64,000 nt of DNA from Brucella rhizosphaerae (GTDB lineage: Bacteria; Pseudomonadota; Alphaproteobacteria; Rhizobiales; Rhizobiaceae), in contig NZ_NNRK01000025.1 in NCBI RefSeq assembly GCF_002252475.1, forward strand, positions 1 to 64,000, read 5' to 3'. The first letter of the stretch is position 1. The number at the start of each line of letters is the position of its first letter. The notes beneath the pieces were generated by a model. The model was not told the origin of the DNA. It was given only the letters and a program-made list of their open reading frames with translations, and did not search any database. This document shows, in pieces, positions 56,688 to 64,000 of the stretch. Made by a program: the position numbers and the translations under genes.

Positions 56688-57466
56688 AACCCTCAGTTAC
56701 GCCCGTTCTTTCTGCACGTGGTCTGGTCAAGCGCTATGGCCGTGTCACTGCCCTCGATCATGCCGATTTTGATCTTTATCCGGGAGAGGTTCTTGCCATT
56801 ATTGGCGATAACGGCGCGGGTAAATCTTCGCTCATAAAGGCTTTGTCGGGCGCGGTTCGTCCTGATGAAGGTGAAATCATGCTGGATGGAAAACCGGTGA
56901 GCTTCCACTCGCCAATGGAAGCGCGCAAGGCAGGCATCGAGACGGTGTATCAGAACCTTGCTCTGTCTCCGGCCCTTTCGATTGCCGATAATCTCTTTCT
57001 TGGGCGTGAAATCCGCCGCAAAGGGCCGCTTGGCTCATGGCTGCGGATGCTGGATCGTGGTGCAATGGAAAAGATTGCTCGTGAGAAGCTCTCGGAACTG
57101 GGACTGACGACCATTCAAAACATCGGTCAGGCCGTGGAAACGCTATCAGGCGGACAACGGCAAGGCGTTGCGGTTGCGCGCGCCGCGGCATTTGGGTCCA
57201 AGGTCATTATCATGGATGAGCCGACAGCTGCTCTCGGCGTCAAGGAATCGCGCCGGGTTCTGGAGCTTATTCAGGATGTGAAGGCGCGCGGCATGCCTAT
57301 TGTGCTGATTTCACATAACATGCCGCATGTGTTTGAGGTGGCGGACCGCATCCATATCCACCGGCTTGGGCGTCGTCTGACGGTGGTTGATCCCAAGGAA
57401 TATTCGATGTCGGATGCCGTGGCTCTGATGACTGGCGCGATGGCTCCGCGCGCTGAAGCGGCGTGA
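56684..57466 (+). CDS. frcA: Fructose-type ABC transporter ATP-binding protein (FrcA)
   Basis: A 260-residue single-domain sugar ATPase, half the size of RbsA-type proteins, which is characteristic of FrcA. Walker A GDNGAGKSS (about residue 42), signature LSGGQRQGVAVARA and Walker B VIIMDEPTAALGV are present. The ATG at 56684 overlaps the frcC stop. A fructokinase gene (frcK), often next in rhizobia, is not present here. Confidence 0.92.
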   Translation: MKPSVTPVLSARGLVKRYGRVTALDHADFDLYPGEVLAIIGDNGAGKSSLIKALSGAVRPDEGEIMLDGKPVSFHSPMEARKAGIETVYQNLALSPALSIADNLFLGREIRRKGPLGSWLRMLDRGAMEKIAREKLSELGLTTIQNIGQAVETLSGGQRQGVAVARAAAFGSKVIIMDEPTAALGVKESRRVLELIQDVKARGMPIVLISHNMPHVFEVADRIHIHRLGRRLTVVDPKEYSMSDAVALMTGAMAPRAEAA

Positions 57467-57660
57467 TTGCTCATCACCACATTGAGCGATAGCTGTGCTT
57501 CCGACTGGTTCGGGGACGGAAGATACAATCCGCTTAAAATCACAAAATATCAGTCGAATTGAACATGCAGGGCTTACGAGACGCTCATAAACTGGTTAAA
57601 TATGGCGAAAATTCTCCGGAGCCATGTGGCGGAGATGTAAGACCGTAGCAAGGCTGGACA

Positions 57661-57855
57661 ATGTTTGAGTTTGATGACCCGCGATTTCGACCTTTATGGA
57701 CCCGGGTATTGATCTCAGGAAGCTGTTTTGCCTGGGCCGCATTCGAGATTTGGATGGGCAGCGTCGGTTGGGCCATGTTGTTTGGCGCGCTGGGCCTTTG
57801 GTCGGCCTTTCGCTTCTTTGTGACTTTTGATCCTGATAAGAAAAAGCAGGGCTGA
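57661..57855 (+). CDS. Small membrane protein (DUF3329-like)
   Basis: A 64-residue protein with two hydrophobic segments (about 13-31 and 35-53) framed by PRFRPLWTR and FDPDKKKQG. The pattern resembles short Rhizobiales proteins annotated as DUF3329, whose function is unknown. It is the only reasonable gene in the 57467-58225 stretch; the segment before it (57467-57660) and the AT-rich segment after it (57856-58225) show no further gene, only possible promoters. Confidence 0.75.
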   Translation: MFEFDDPRFRPLWTRVLISGSCFAWAAFEIWMGSVGWAMLFGALGLWSAFRFFVTFDPDKKKQG

Positions 57856-58225
57856 AATAGGCCTGCTGCATTTATCGTCTGAGCGTTACCGCGCTCACAA
57901 TCTTATAAAGCACCAATTTTAAAGAGGAAGGCGGCCTTGGAAGAGGCCAGCCTCCGACTCGCCACAGCATTTTGCATGCTTATCGAGTGCGGAGATGACG
58001 TAGCTTATCCGTAAGTAACATCATTTTAAAACATAATATCACATTTAAATCGTTATAATGTTATCCACATCATTGTGATGATATCAGAACGGTGTTACGT
58101 CCTCCGTGTCTCGGCCCACTATCGGGCGTGTCTTGAAGACATCCGCATGGAGATTGCCAGTAAATGAATTCCGTTTCCCCCGCTTCCATTGTGCTGCAAC
58201 TGTTTCTTCTTCAGGAGCAGGGCGA

Positions 58226-59257
58226 ATGACGATGGCAGGAAATTTTGCGCCGCTGGTTCTGGCTGGTGATAGTGACCGCGTCGACGCTCAGGCCGTCGGG
58301 GAATATCTCGATAACTGGGCCGGTCAGGACAGCTTACGTCTTGCGACAAGCAACTCAATCAAGGCCATTCTAGCAGGATCGGGCCGCCTTGCTGGCCGCA
58401 TCGCCCGTGGTTCGCTTCCCGGCGATCCGGGCAAGCTGGTTGGTGTTAACAGCGATCAGGATCAGCAGAAGAGCATTGATGTCGGTTCGCACAATCTCTT
58501 CGTTGAATTGCTGATTGCTGCAGGTGCTGCATCGGTGCTGTCCGAAGAAGCTGATTTGCCGGTTCCAGGCAAGGCCGATGGTCTGGTTGCTGTTGCAATC
58601 GATCCGCTCGATGGCTCCGGCAATGTCGGTCTTGGCGCACCGCTTGGCACCATTTTTTCGATCCTGCCTGCAGATATGCCTGAGCCCTTCCTTCAGCCAG
58701 GCAATCGTCAGATTGCTGCGGGCTATGTATCTTTTGGCAATTCGGTCGATCTCGCATTGTCGGTTGGTGACGGCGTTATCTTCGCGACGCTTGATCCGGT
58801 CAGCGGCATTTTCCAGATCACGCGCAAGAACATTACTCTGCCAGAGCGTACATCTGATCTCGCATTCAACGCTTCCGTTTATCACCACTTGTCGGCTGGC
58901 ATGAAAGCCTATGTCGATGACGCCTTCAAGGGCAAGGATGGTCCACGCGGACGCGGTTTCAACATGCGCTGGTTGGGTGCAGCTGTCGGCGACATGCATC
59001 GCATCATGCAGCGTGGCGGTATCTTCTTCTACGTAGACGATGCACGCCCCGGTTACGAAAAGGGCCGTTTGCGCCTCGTTTATGAAGCCAATCCGATTGC
59101 TTTCCTCAGCCAGCAGGCTGGCGGCAAGGCGACCAATGGCACCACACCGATCCTCGATATCGTTCCGGAAACCTATCACGAGCGCAGCGCGCTGGTGTTT
59201 GGCGTCGCGGAAGAAGTTGACGTTCTCGGTGAGTATTACGCGCGTTCGCGCAACTAA
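58226..59257 (+). CDS. fbp: Class I fructose-1,6-bisphosphatase
   Basis: A 343-residue Mg-dependent phosphatase that makes fructose 6-phosphate for gluconeogenesis. The class I signature is present as DPLDGSGNVGLGAPLGTIF (usual DPLDGSSNI), preceded by the metal-binding SEEADL segment. The ATG at 58226 follows AGGAGCAGGG; the longer frame starting at 58106 has no good site. It begins an operon with the aldolase gene 16 bases later. In Brucella a pair of this type sits next to the erythritol genes, consistent with hexose supply from erythritol. Confidence 0.93.
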   Translation: MTMAGNFAPLVLAGDSDRVDAQAVGEYLDNWAGQDSLRLATSNSIKAILAGSGRLAGRIARGSLPGDPGKLVGVNSDQDQQKSIDVGSHNLFVELLIAAGAASVLSEEADLPVPGKADGLVAVAIDPLDGSGNVGLGAPLGTIFSILPADMPEPFLQPGNRQIAAGYVSFGNSVDLALSVGDGVIFATLDPVSGIFQITRKNITLPERTSDLAFNASVYHHLSAGMKAYVDDAFKGKDGPRGRGFNMRWLGAAVGDMHRIMQRGGIFFYVDDARPGYEKGRLRLVYEANPIAFLSQQAGGKATNGTTPILDIVPETYHERSALVFGVAEEVDVLGEYYARSRN

Positions 59258-59273
59258 TTAGGAGACAACTACA

Positions 59274-60338
59274 ATGGCGCGTATTACGCTGCGGCAATTG
59301 CTCGACCATGCTGCTGAACACAGCTATGGCGTTCCGGCATTTAACATCAACAACATGGAACAGGCGCTCGCCATCATGGAAGCGGCGGATGCTGCTGATG
59401 CGCCGGTGATCCTGCAGGCCTCGCGCGGTGCGCGTTCCTACGCAAATGATATCATGCTGCGTCACATGATGGATGCTGTGACGGAAATCTATCCGCATAT
59501 TCCAGTTTGCGTTCATCTTGATCACGGCAATGAAGCTGCCACTTGCATGACTGCAATTCAGGCCGGCTTTACGTCCGTCATGATGGACGGCTCGCTCAAG
59601 GCTGATGGTAAAACCCCAGCCGATTGGGACTATAATGTTTCGGTCACGCGTCAGGTCAGCGAGATGTCGCATCTTGGTGGCATTTCGGTCGAAGGGGAAC
59701 TGGGCGTTCTCGGCTCGCTCGAAACCGGCATGGGTGAAGCGGAAGATGGCCACGGCGCTGAAGGCCAGCTTTCGCATGACCAGCTTCTCACCGATCCGGA
59801 TGAAGCTGTGAAATTCGTGCGCGAAACCAAGGTTGATGCGCTGGCAATCGCCATGGGCACATCGCATGGTGCCTATAAGTTCAGCCGCAAGCCAGACGGT
59901 TCTGTGCTGGCCATGAACGTGATCGAAGAAATCCATCGGAAGCTGCCGAACACGCATCTTGTCATGCATGGTTCGTCGTCGGTGCCGGAAGAGCTGCAGG
60001 AAATCATCAACAAGTACGGCGGCAAGATGAAGCCGACCTGGGGTGTGCCTGTTGAAGAAATCCAGCGCGGTATCAAGCATGGCGTGCGCAAGATCAACAT
60101 CGACACTGACAACCGCATGGCGCTGACAGGTCAGATCCGCCGCGTGTTGCAGGAAGATCCAAGCGAATTTGATCCACGCAAATATCTCAAGCCAGCAATG
60201 GCTGCGATGACCAAGCTCTGCAAGGATCGTTTTGAGCAGTTCGGCACCGCTGGACATGCTTCGTCAATTCGTCCGATCCCACTTTCGGATATGGCAAAGC
60301 GTTATAGCGACGGTTCGCTGGACCCGAAGTTCAGCTAA
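59274..60338 (+). CDS. fbaA: Class II fructose-bisphosphate aldolase (Calvin-cycle subtype)
   Basis: A 354-residue zinc-dependent aldolase that reversibly joins dihydroxyacetone phosphate and glyceraldehyde 3-phosphate. Zn-ligand histidines lie in [18 protein letters not shown] and [12 protein letters not shown]; the residue layout VEGELGVLG and [10 protein letters not shown] fits the Calvin-cycle subtype. TTAGGAGACAACTACA precedes the ATG. It is the second gene after fbp. A strong terminator follows at 60361. Confidence 0.95.
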   Translation: MARITLRQLLDHAAEHSYGVPAFNINNMEQALAIMEAADAADAPVILQASRGARSYANDIMLRHMMDAVTEIYPHIPVCVHLDHGNEAATCMTAIQAGFTSVMMDGSLKADGKTPADWDYNVSVTRQVSEMSHLGGISVEGELGVLGSLETGMGEAEDGHGAEGQLSHDQLLTDPDEAVKFVRETKVDALAIAMGTSHGAYKFSRKPDGSVLAMNVIEEIHRKLPNTHLVMHGSSSVPEELQEIINKYGGKMKPTWGVPVEEIQRGIKHGVRKINIDTDNRMALTGQIRRVLQEDPSEFDPRKYLKPAMAAMTKLCKDRFEQFGTAGHASSIRPIPLSDMAKRYSDGSLDPKFS

Positions 60339-60360
60339 GTTTTAACAATAGTTGCAATAA

Positions 60361-60389
60361 AAAAGCGGAGGATACCCCTCCGCTTTTTC
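60361..60389. terminator. Bidirectional rho-independent terminator
   Basis: Stem AAAAGCGGAGG / CCTCCGCTTTT with a short loop, followed by TCTG and T-rich sequence. It lies between the convergent fbaA and rpiB genes. Confidence 0.93.
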
Positions 60390-60454
60390 TGTTTTGAAGC
60401 ATCGGCTTGTCCGAAAGTTTGTAAACTTTTCGGGGGCTGCCTGAGCTCAGACAA

Positions 60455-60910
60455 TCAGGCCTTGTTGTACTTGGCGTCGACTTCGTTGATCGCATCAACA
60501 TTGCCAGCCGAACGACCGTTTTCGTCAAACGTCTGAGCAAGGAATGCGTCAGCAATGGTCTTTGCAACTTCCGAACCGATAACGCGTGCGCCCATGGTGA
60601 TGATCTGCGCGTTGTTCGACAGTGCTGCGCGCTCCGCCGAATAGGTGTCATGCGTCAGCGCTGCGCGAATGCCCGGAACCTTGTTGGCTGCAATGCAAAC
60701 ACCGATGCCGGTACCGCAAACGAGAATTGCACGGTCATAGGTGCCATCGAGAACTGCGGATGCTACGCGATCCGAGAGGGTGGCGTAGAATGCATCTGCG
60801 CCAGCGTCCGTGCGGGAGATTTCGGACACTTCAAAGCGGTCCTTGAGATGGTCGGCAAGAACCTTGGCCAGACCTTCACCGGCGCTATCGCCTGCTACTG
60901 CTACTTTCAT
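60455..60910 (-). CDS. eryI: RpiB-type isomerase (EryI-like, erythrose 4-phosphate isomerase)
   Basis: A 151-residue RpiB/LacAB-family isomerase. C65 in [14 protein letters not shown] matches the catalytic cysteine of RpiB. The common D-H-A-G motif near the N terminus is GDSAGE here, with serine in place of histidine. In Brucella the enzyme EryI converts D-erythrulose 4-phosphate to D-erythrose 4-phosphate, so the change may reflect a four-carbon substrate. It is the last gene of the ery-type operon and is separated from the tpiA-like gene by a palindromic repeat. Confidence 0.88.
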   Translation of the reverse strand: MKVAVAGDSAGEGLAKVLADHLKDRFEVSEISRTDAGADAFYATLSDRVASAVLDGTYDRAILVCGTGIGVCIAANKVPGIRAALTHDTYSAERAALSNNAQIITMGARVIGSEVAKTIADAFLAQTFDENGRSAGNVDAINEVDAKYNKA

Positions 60911-60925
60911 GATATTGCTCCTGAA

Positions 60926-61023
60926 GAGCGCATCCCGAAAAGTGTGAAACGGCTTTCGGATAAGATGCGCAGTAAAAATAAATGATTAGAGCGCTGATCT
61001 GATATGATCAGATCGAAGGTGCT
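60926..61023. repeat. Dispersed palindromic intergenic repeat, copy B
   Basis: About 98 bases that match copy A at 12813-12910 (blocks GAGCGCATC, CGAAAAGTGTG, GAGCGCTGATCTGAT, ATCAGATCGAA). It fills almost the whole gap between the tpiA-like gene and rpiB, so it is transcribed within the operon and can fold in the mRNA. Confidence 0.75.
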
Positions 61024-61806
61024 TTAATCGGCCTGAATCTTTCTGGCGCACTTGTCCAGAATGTCGAGATAGCCTTCCACGTTCCATGCCGAACGGCCAA
61101 TGAACAGGCCATCGATATGCGGACAGGCGATAAGTTCTTCGCAATTGTCGGGATTGACCGAGCCGCCATAGAGGCACGGTACGCGGCGGCCAAGGATGCC
61201 TTCCGCGACAGCAATGATTTCAGCCTGGCGGGCATCGGCATAATCGGCGGAGGCAGGGATGCCGTTTTCGCCAATTGCCCATACTGGTTCATAGGCGAAG
61301 AGGATTTCAGCTTTTTTCTGCTCGTCGGACAGCTTGGAAAGTGCGCCGCGCACTTCTTCTGCAAGCACTTCCGCGGCACGACCGCTTTCACGATCTTCCA
61401 GCGTCTCGCCAATGCAGATAAGCGGGATCAGGCCGTGACGAACGGCTGCTTCGACCTTGAGGCCAACCGTTTCATTGGTCTCGCCAAAATGTGCGCGACG
61501 CTCGGAATGACCGAGTTCAACGATGTCGAGATTGCAATCTTTCAGCATCAGCGGCGAGATTTCGCCGGTCCATGCGCCCTGATCAGCCCAGTGCATGTTC
61601 TGCGCGCCAACCTTGACGGATGTGTCGGACAAAATTTCCTTCACTTCGCGAACATAGGTAAAAGGTGGAATAACGAAGCGCTGAATGTCAGCAGAACGAC
61701 CGGCGTCGGCGTCTTTTAGTGCAGTCGCAAAAACACGGGCTTCAGCCAGCGTTTTGTTCATTTTCCAGCTCGTACCTACCCAGAATTTGGCCCCGAATTT
61801 GGACAT
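61024..61806 (-). CDS. eryH: Triosephosphate-isomerase paralogue (EryH-like)
   Basis: A 260-residue TIM-barrel isomerase. The catalytic base E173 (FAYEPVWAIG), H100 (ELGHSERR) and K15 (SWKMN) are present, but the conserved N of the usual N-W-K-M-N motif is S13 (TSWKMN). In Brucella the corresponding second TpiA (EryH) isomerises L-3-tetrulose 4-phosphate in erythritol breakdown. This matches the operon context (eryC, eryD, regulator, this gene, rpiB). Confidence 0.9.
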   Translation of the reverse strand: MSKFGAKFWVGTSWKMNKTLAEARVFATALKDADAGRSADIQRFVIPPFTYVREVKEILSDTSVKVGAQNMHWADQGAWTGEISPLMLKDCNLDIVELGHSERRAHFGETNETVGLKVEAAVRHGLIPLICIGETLEDRESGRAAEVLAEEVRGALSKLSDEQKKAEILFAYEPVWAIGENGIPASADYADARQAEIIAVAEGILGRRVPCLYGGSVNPDNCEELIACPHIDGLFIGRSAWNVEGYLDILDKCARKIQAD

Positions 61807-61864
61807 GCTCGAATGCTCTTTCTTTTCGTGTTTATGCGCTGGGAGTGCGCTTAAAGTCTTTGCT

Positions 61865-62626
61865 TTAGTCTGCTATTGTCAGCTTGATGCCCGCGAGCTC
61901 CAGATCGGCCAGAATTTTGTCTCCCGGCGATTTGTCCGTGATGATGGCATCGAAATCTGCAAGGTCCGCCATCACATGCAGGGCGGTGCGGCGGAAGCGC
62001 TGATGATTAACCAGCAGGCAGGTGCGGGTTGCTGATGCGGTCATTGCGCGCTTGGTGCGAACGACGCTTTCATCCATGTGATAAACGAGCCGTCCATTGA
62101 CCGCCGGTGCCGAAATGAACGCAATATCTGCGCTGAGCTTGGATAGAGCTTCTTCGGTCAACAGACCGAAGAAAGCGTTAAATTTGGCAGAAAAAACACC
62201 GCCAAGTGCGATCAGATTAATTCCGCCTTCGCCCTTGAGTGTATCGATGATGACGGCATTGTTGGTGATAACCGTCAACGGGCGCTTCTCGATCAGCATG
62301 CTGCCAAGCACCGCAGCCGTTGATCCGTCATTGATCATGACGGTCATGCCGGGCTCAATCAGTTCCAGTGCTGCGCGGCCCATCTCAATCTTGGCTTCAT
62401 TGTCCTGCTGCACACGAAAACGAAAATCGCTCTCAAACTGAGAACCTGCATCCATGGTTGCACCGCCGCGCACTTTGCGCAGCACGCCAGACTCTTCAAG
62501 CGAATCCAGATCACGGTGAATGGTCATTTTGGAGACCGCAAAGCGTTCTGCAAGATCATCGAGATCGACTGCATGATTTTCAATCAGCAGATTTATGATC
62601 GCTTGTCTTCTGTCATCGCGCTTCAC
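61865..62626 (-). CDS. DeoR-family transcriptional regulator
   Basis: A 253-residue DeoR repressor with an N-terminal HTH (about 5-60; LDDLAERFAVSKMTIHRDLDSLEESGV) and a C-terminal phosphosugar-sensor domain (about 75-235; MINDGSTAAVLG, LIALGGVF). The GTG at 62626 follows GGAAACGCC and gives the usual start (V/M-KRDDRRQ); the longer frame starts with TTG. In Brucella a DeoR gene lies at the same place between eryD and tpiA. An inverted repeat at 62672-62716 lies just upstream. Confidence 0.9.
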   Translation of the reverse strand: MKRDDRRQAIINLLIENHAVDLDDLAERFAVSKMTIHRDLDSLEESGVLRKVRGGATMDAGSQFESDFRFRVQQDNEAKIEMGRAALELIEPGMTVMINDGSTAAVLGSMLIEKRPLTVITNNAVIIDTLKGEGGINLIALGGVFSAKFNAFFGLLTEEALSKLSADIAFISAPAVNGRLVYHMDESVVRTKRAMTASATRTCLLVNHQRFRRTALHVMADLADFDAIITDKSPGDKILADLELAGIKLTIAD

Positions 62627-62671
62627 GGCGTTTCCGATCTCAGAGCATGTTTGTTTATCGCACAAACTTAA

Positions 62672-62716
62672 ATCACAAAATCACAAAACAATCCATATAA
62701 AATGTTATTTTGTGAT
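62672..62716. promoter_or_regulatory. Inverted repeat, candidate DeoR or EryD operator
   Basis: Arms ATCACAAAAT (62672-62681) and ATTTTGTGAT (62707-62716) are perfect inverted repeats 25 bases apart in the gap between the eryD and DeoR genes. The CACAAAA core is repeated (62674 and 62682), giving a tandem site on the left. Probably regulates the DeoR-tpiA-rpiB genes. Confidence 0.5.
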
Positions 62717-62748
62717 ATTTTGTTGATTGGAGCGTCGCGCACTGTTTC

Positions 62749-63684
62749 TTATGACAAAAGAACCTTAGCAGTGCGCTCATCCGTGATCAGGCCATATAAA
62801 CGGCCGCTTTTCAGGACGGCGCGAATAGCTTCTGCCTTCGAAAGACCACCGGCAAGACCGATGATGCGGCTCATATCAGCATTTTCTACGGAAGCGGCGA
62901 TGGTGCGGGCAGTCAGTCCTGTTTCAAGCCTGGTTCCATTTGCATCGAAGAAGTGACCGAGCATTTCGCCTACGCCACCCAAATGGGCGATCTCTTCCAC
63001 TTCGGAGAGTTCTATTACCCCGGAGGTGACAAGCTGGGCATGGGCATCGACTGTGCCGATACCGACGATTTTCAGCTCTGCACGGCACCCCATTTCGAAA
63101 ACGCTGGTCACACCCTTTTGCGCCAGCAGCACTTCGCGGTCTTCTGCTGTGTTGGCAAAGAATGGCACCGGCATCACATAGGCCGGCCTGCCTGTCTTCT
63201 CGGCAATTCGATGCATCACGTCATGCGGGTTGGCAGCAAAGTTTCGGGTAAGACCACCAAGCAGCGATACGAACTGCAAATCTTTAGCACCAACGCGCGG
63301 CATATGGTTGACCGCTGCCGAAAGCGTGCGACCGTGTCCAAGCCCGATCACTTCGTGATCACCGTGCTCGATTTCACGACGCAGAAATTCCGCACCGGCA
63401 TTGCCGAGTGATAGCAGCGGTAAGGCTTCTTCACCGAGATCGGGTGTCACTTCGCAGTATTCGAGATTATATTTTTCAGCGAGCCGATTTTCGAGATCAA
63501 TACATTCAGTGATGTCGCCGTCGATCGTCACTTTGACCGCACCATCGGCAACCGCCTTGGCGATGAGGCGGTGTGCCTTCACGGACGGGAGTCCAAGCCG
63601 CTTGGCAACCGCCGACTGTGTCATGCCCGCGACAAAGTGGAGCCAGGCTGCACGAAGGGCCAGGGAATCGTCTGAATCTGCCAT
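62749..63684 (-). CDS. eryD: SorC-family erythritol regulator (EryD-like)
   Basis: A 311-residue regulator with an N-terminal HTH (about 5-50; VAKRLGLPSVKAHRLIAKAV) and a C-terminal SorC sugar-binding domain (about 60-310). Size, domain order and place between eryC and the DeoR gene match Brucella EryD, which represses the ery operon and is relieved by erythritol. The start ATG lies 41 bases after the eryC stop. Assignment rests on domain pattern and gene order. Confidence 0.92.
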   Translation of the reverse strand: MADSDDSLALRAAWLHFVAGMTQSAVAKRLGLPSVKAHRLIAKAVADGAVKVTIDGDITECIDLENRLAEKYNLEYCEVTPDLGEEALPLLSLGNAGAEFLRREIEHGDHEVIGLGHGRTLSAAVNHMPRVGAKDLQFVSLLGGLTRNFAANPHDVMHRIAEKTGRPAYVMPVPFFANTAEDREVLLAQKGVTSVFEMGCRAELKIVGIGTVDAHAQLVTSGVIELSEVEEIAHLGGVGEMLGHFFDANGTRLETGLTARTIAASVENADMSRIIGLAGGLSKAEAIRAVLKSGRLYGLITDERTAKVLLS

Positions 63685-63725
63685 CTCGCGTCGCCTGCTC
63701 CCGATTCTTTATATTTTTCCTATGC

Positions 63726-63998
63726 TTATATCTTCAGGTCCGCGGCGCCCGTGTCAATGTGTGGTGCCCAGAAGGCCACACTTTCCGCGATCTGTGGAAT
63801 AACTTCACGATCATTGGGCTCGCGTTCCTTAAAGGAGAGCTCAAGACAGATTTCATTGTCTTGCGCTCCGCCGTCCGCAAAAGCCTTGAGTAGCGGCTCC
63901 GGCTGAATGCGACCCTTTGCGTTGAACGCGGCGGTGAAAGGACGATGCCCACCCTTATCCATGAGGCTCTGCTTGATGTGAATGATCGGCGATATTGT
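63726..63998 (-). CDS. eryC: Xylose-isomerase-like epimerase/isomerase, C-terminal part (EryC-like)
   Basis: Only the last about 90 residues are in the window; the gene continues past the right edge. The end of the protein (IHIKQSLMDKGGHRPFTAAF and EPLLKAFADGG) fits the TIM-barrel AP-endonuclease/xylose-isomerase fold of EryC, which isomerises tetrulose phosphates in Brucella erythritol breakdown. The stop lies just ahead of eryD. Position and the neighbouring genes drive this call. Confidence 0.8.
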   Translation of the reverse strand, partial: TISPIIHIKQSLMDKGGHRPFTAAFNAKGRIQPEPLLKAFADGGAQDNEICLELSFKEREPNDREVIPQIAESVAFWAPHIDTGAADLKI

Positions 63999-64000
63999 AG

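Noticed and set aside
57856-58225. AT-rich stretch before fbp, searched for a riboswitch or small gene
   Set aside because: No consistent structure or coding frame; the longer fbp frame starting at 58106 lacks a ribosome-binding site. Probably only the fbp promoter.
58370-59179. Minus-strand open frame over fbp
   Set aside because: Antisense to an enzyme with all class I FBPase motifs.
59106-60257. Long minus-strand open frame (383 aa) over fbaA
   Set aside because: Antisense to the aldolase; His/Arg-rich sequence typical of reverse-strand shadow frames.

Overview
The window reads as a catabolic region from an alphaproteobacterium of the Brucella/Ochrobactrum group (Rhizobiales), probably the second chromosome. 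The right end holds part of an erythritol-type cluster in the Brucella order (eryC, eryD, a DeoR regulator, a tpiA paralogue, rpiB) facing fbp-fbaA. Next to it is an frcBCA-type fructose transporter with a ROK regulator, and then a porin with the Rhizobiales porin signature. Genes are tightly packed, many start/stop codons overlap, and no tRNA, rRNA, phage, transposase or CRISPR was seen.

Layout. (A) 1-10127: a branched-chain-type ABC transporter on the minus strand (livMG fusion, livK, livF, livH, then a PaiB-like flavin protein). It diverges from a plus-strand operon of RpiR regulator, isochorismatase-like hydrolase, glutamine-synthetase-like ligase, N-formylglutamate-amidohydrolase-like enzyme and class III aminotransferase. 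This looks like gamma-glutamyl-dependent amine or amino acid degradation. (B) 10291-11301: two small proteins, one resembling the lysozyme inhibitor MliC. (C) 11443-13688: an acid-sugar kinase (DUF1537) divergent from a class II aldolase, a tetronate-type pair. (D) 13741-22351: an N,N-dimethylformamidase-beta-like protein, a GntR regulator, a GSA-type aminotransferase and a PotABCD-type transporter, followed by a second, paralogous GntR. (E) 22418-41054: a beta-oxidation set (acyl-CoA dehydrogenase, enoyl-CoA hydratase, 3-hydroxyacyl-CoA dehydrogenase, thiolase), a type III CoA-transferase, a semialdehyde dehydrogenase, a shikimate-dehydrogenase-like enzyme, a fused 2-oxoacid dehydrogenase E1, an AcoC-like E2, an IclR regulator and a peptide-type ABC transporter. 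(F) 41095-51416: a GntR protein with two predicted HTH domains next to an amide-degrading operon (C45 Ntn-hydrolase, peptide-type ABC transporter, alpha/beta hydrolase, amidase, second PaiB-like protein). (G) 51606-57855: porin, ROK regulator, frcBCA, small membrane protein. (H) 58226-64000: fbp-fbaA, converging on the ery genes.

How they fit together: each of modules A, D, E and F pairs a transporter with hydrolases or CoA-dependent enzymes and its own regulator, so the window is a bank of uptake-plus-degradation units for nitrogenous or organic acid compounds. Module H feeds erythritol carbon to erythrose 4-phosphate and, via fbp/fbaA, to hexose phosphates. Three near-identical palindromes of the KdgR/IclR type (12745-12765, 24461-24481, 32972-32992) suggest that the IclR protein links modules C and E. 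A perfect TGATATATCA repeat marks module D, and a 27-bp palindrome lies between the ROK regulator and frcB. Exact substrates cannot be read from sequence and are given as inference.
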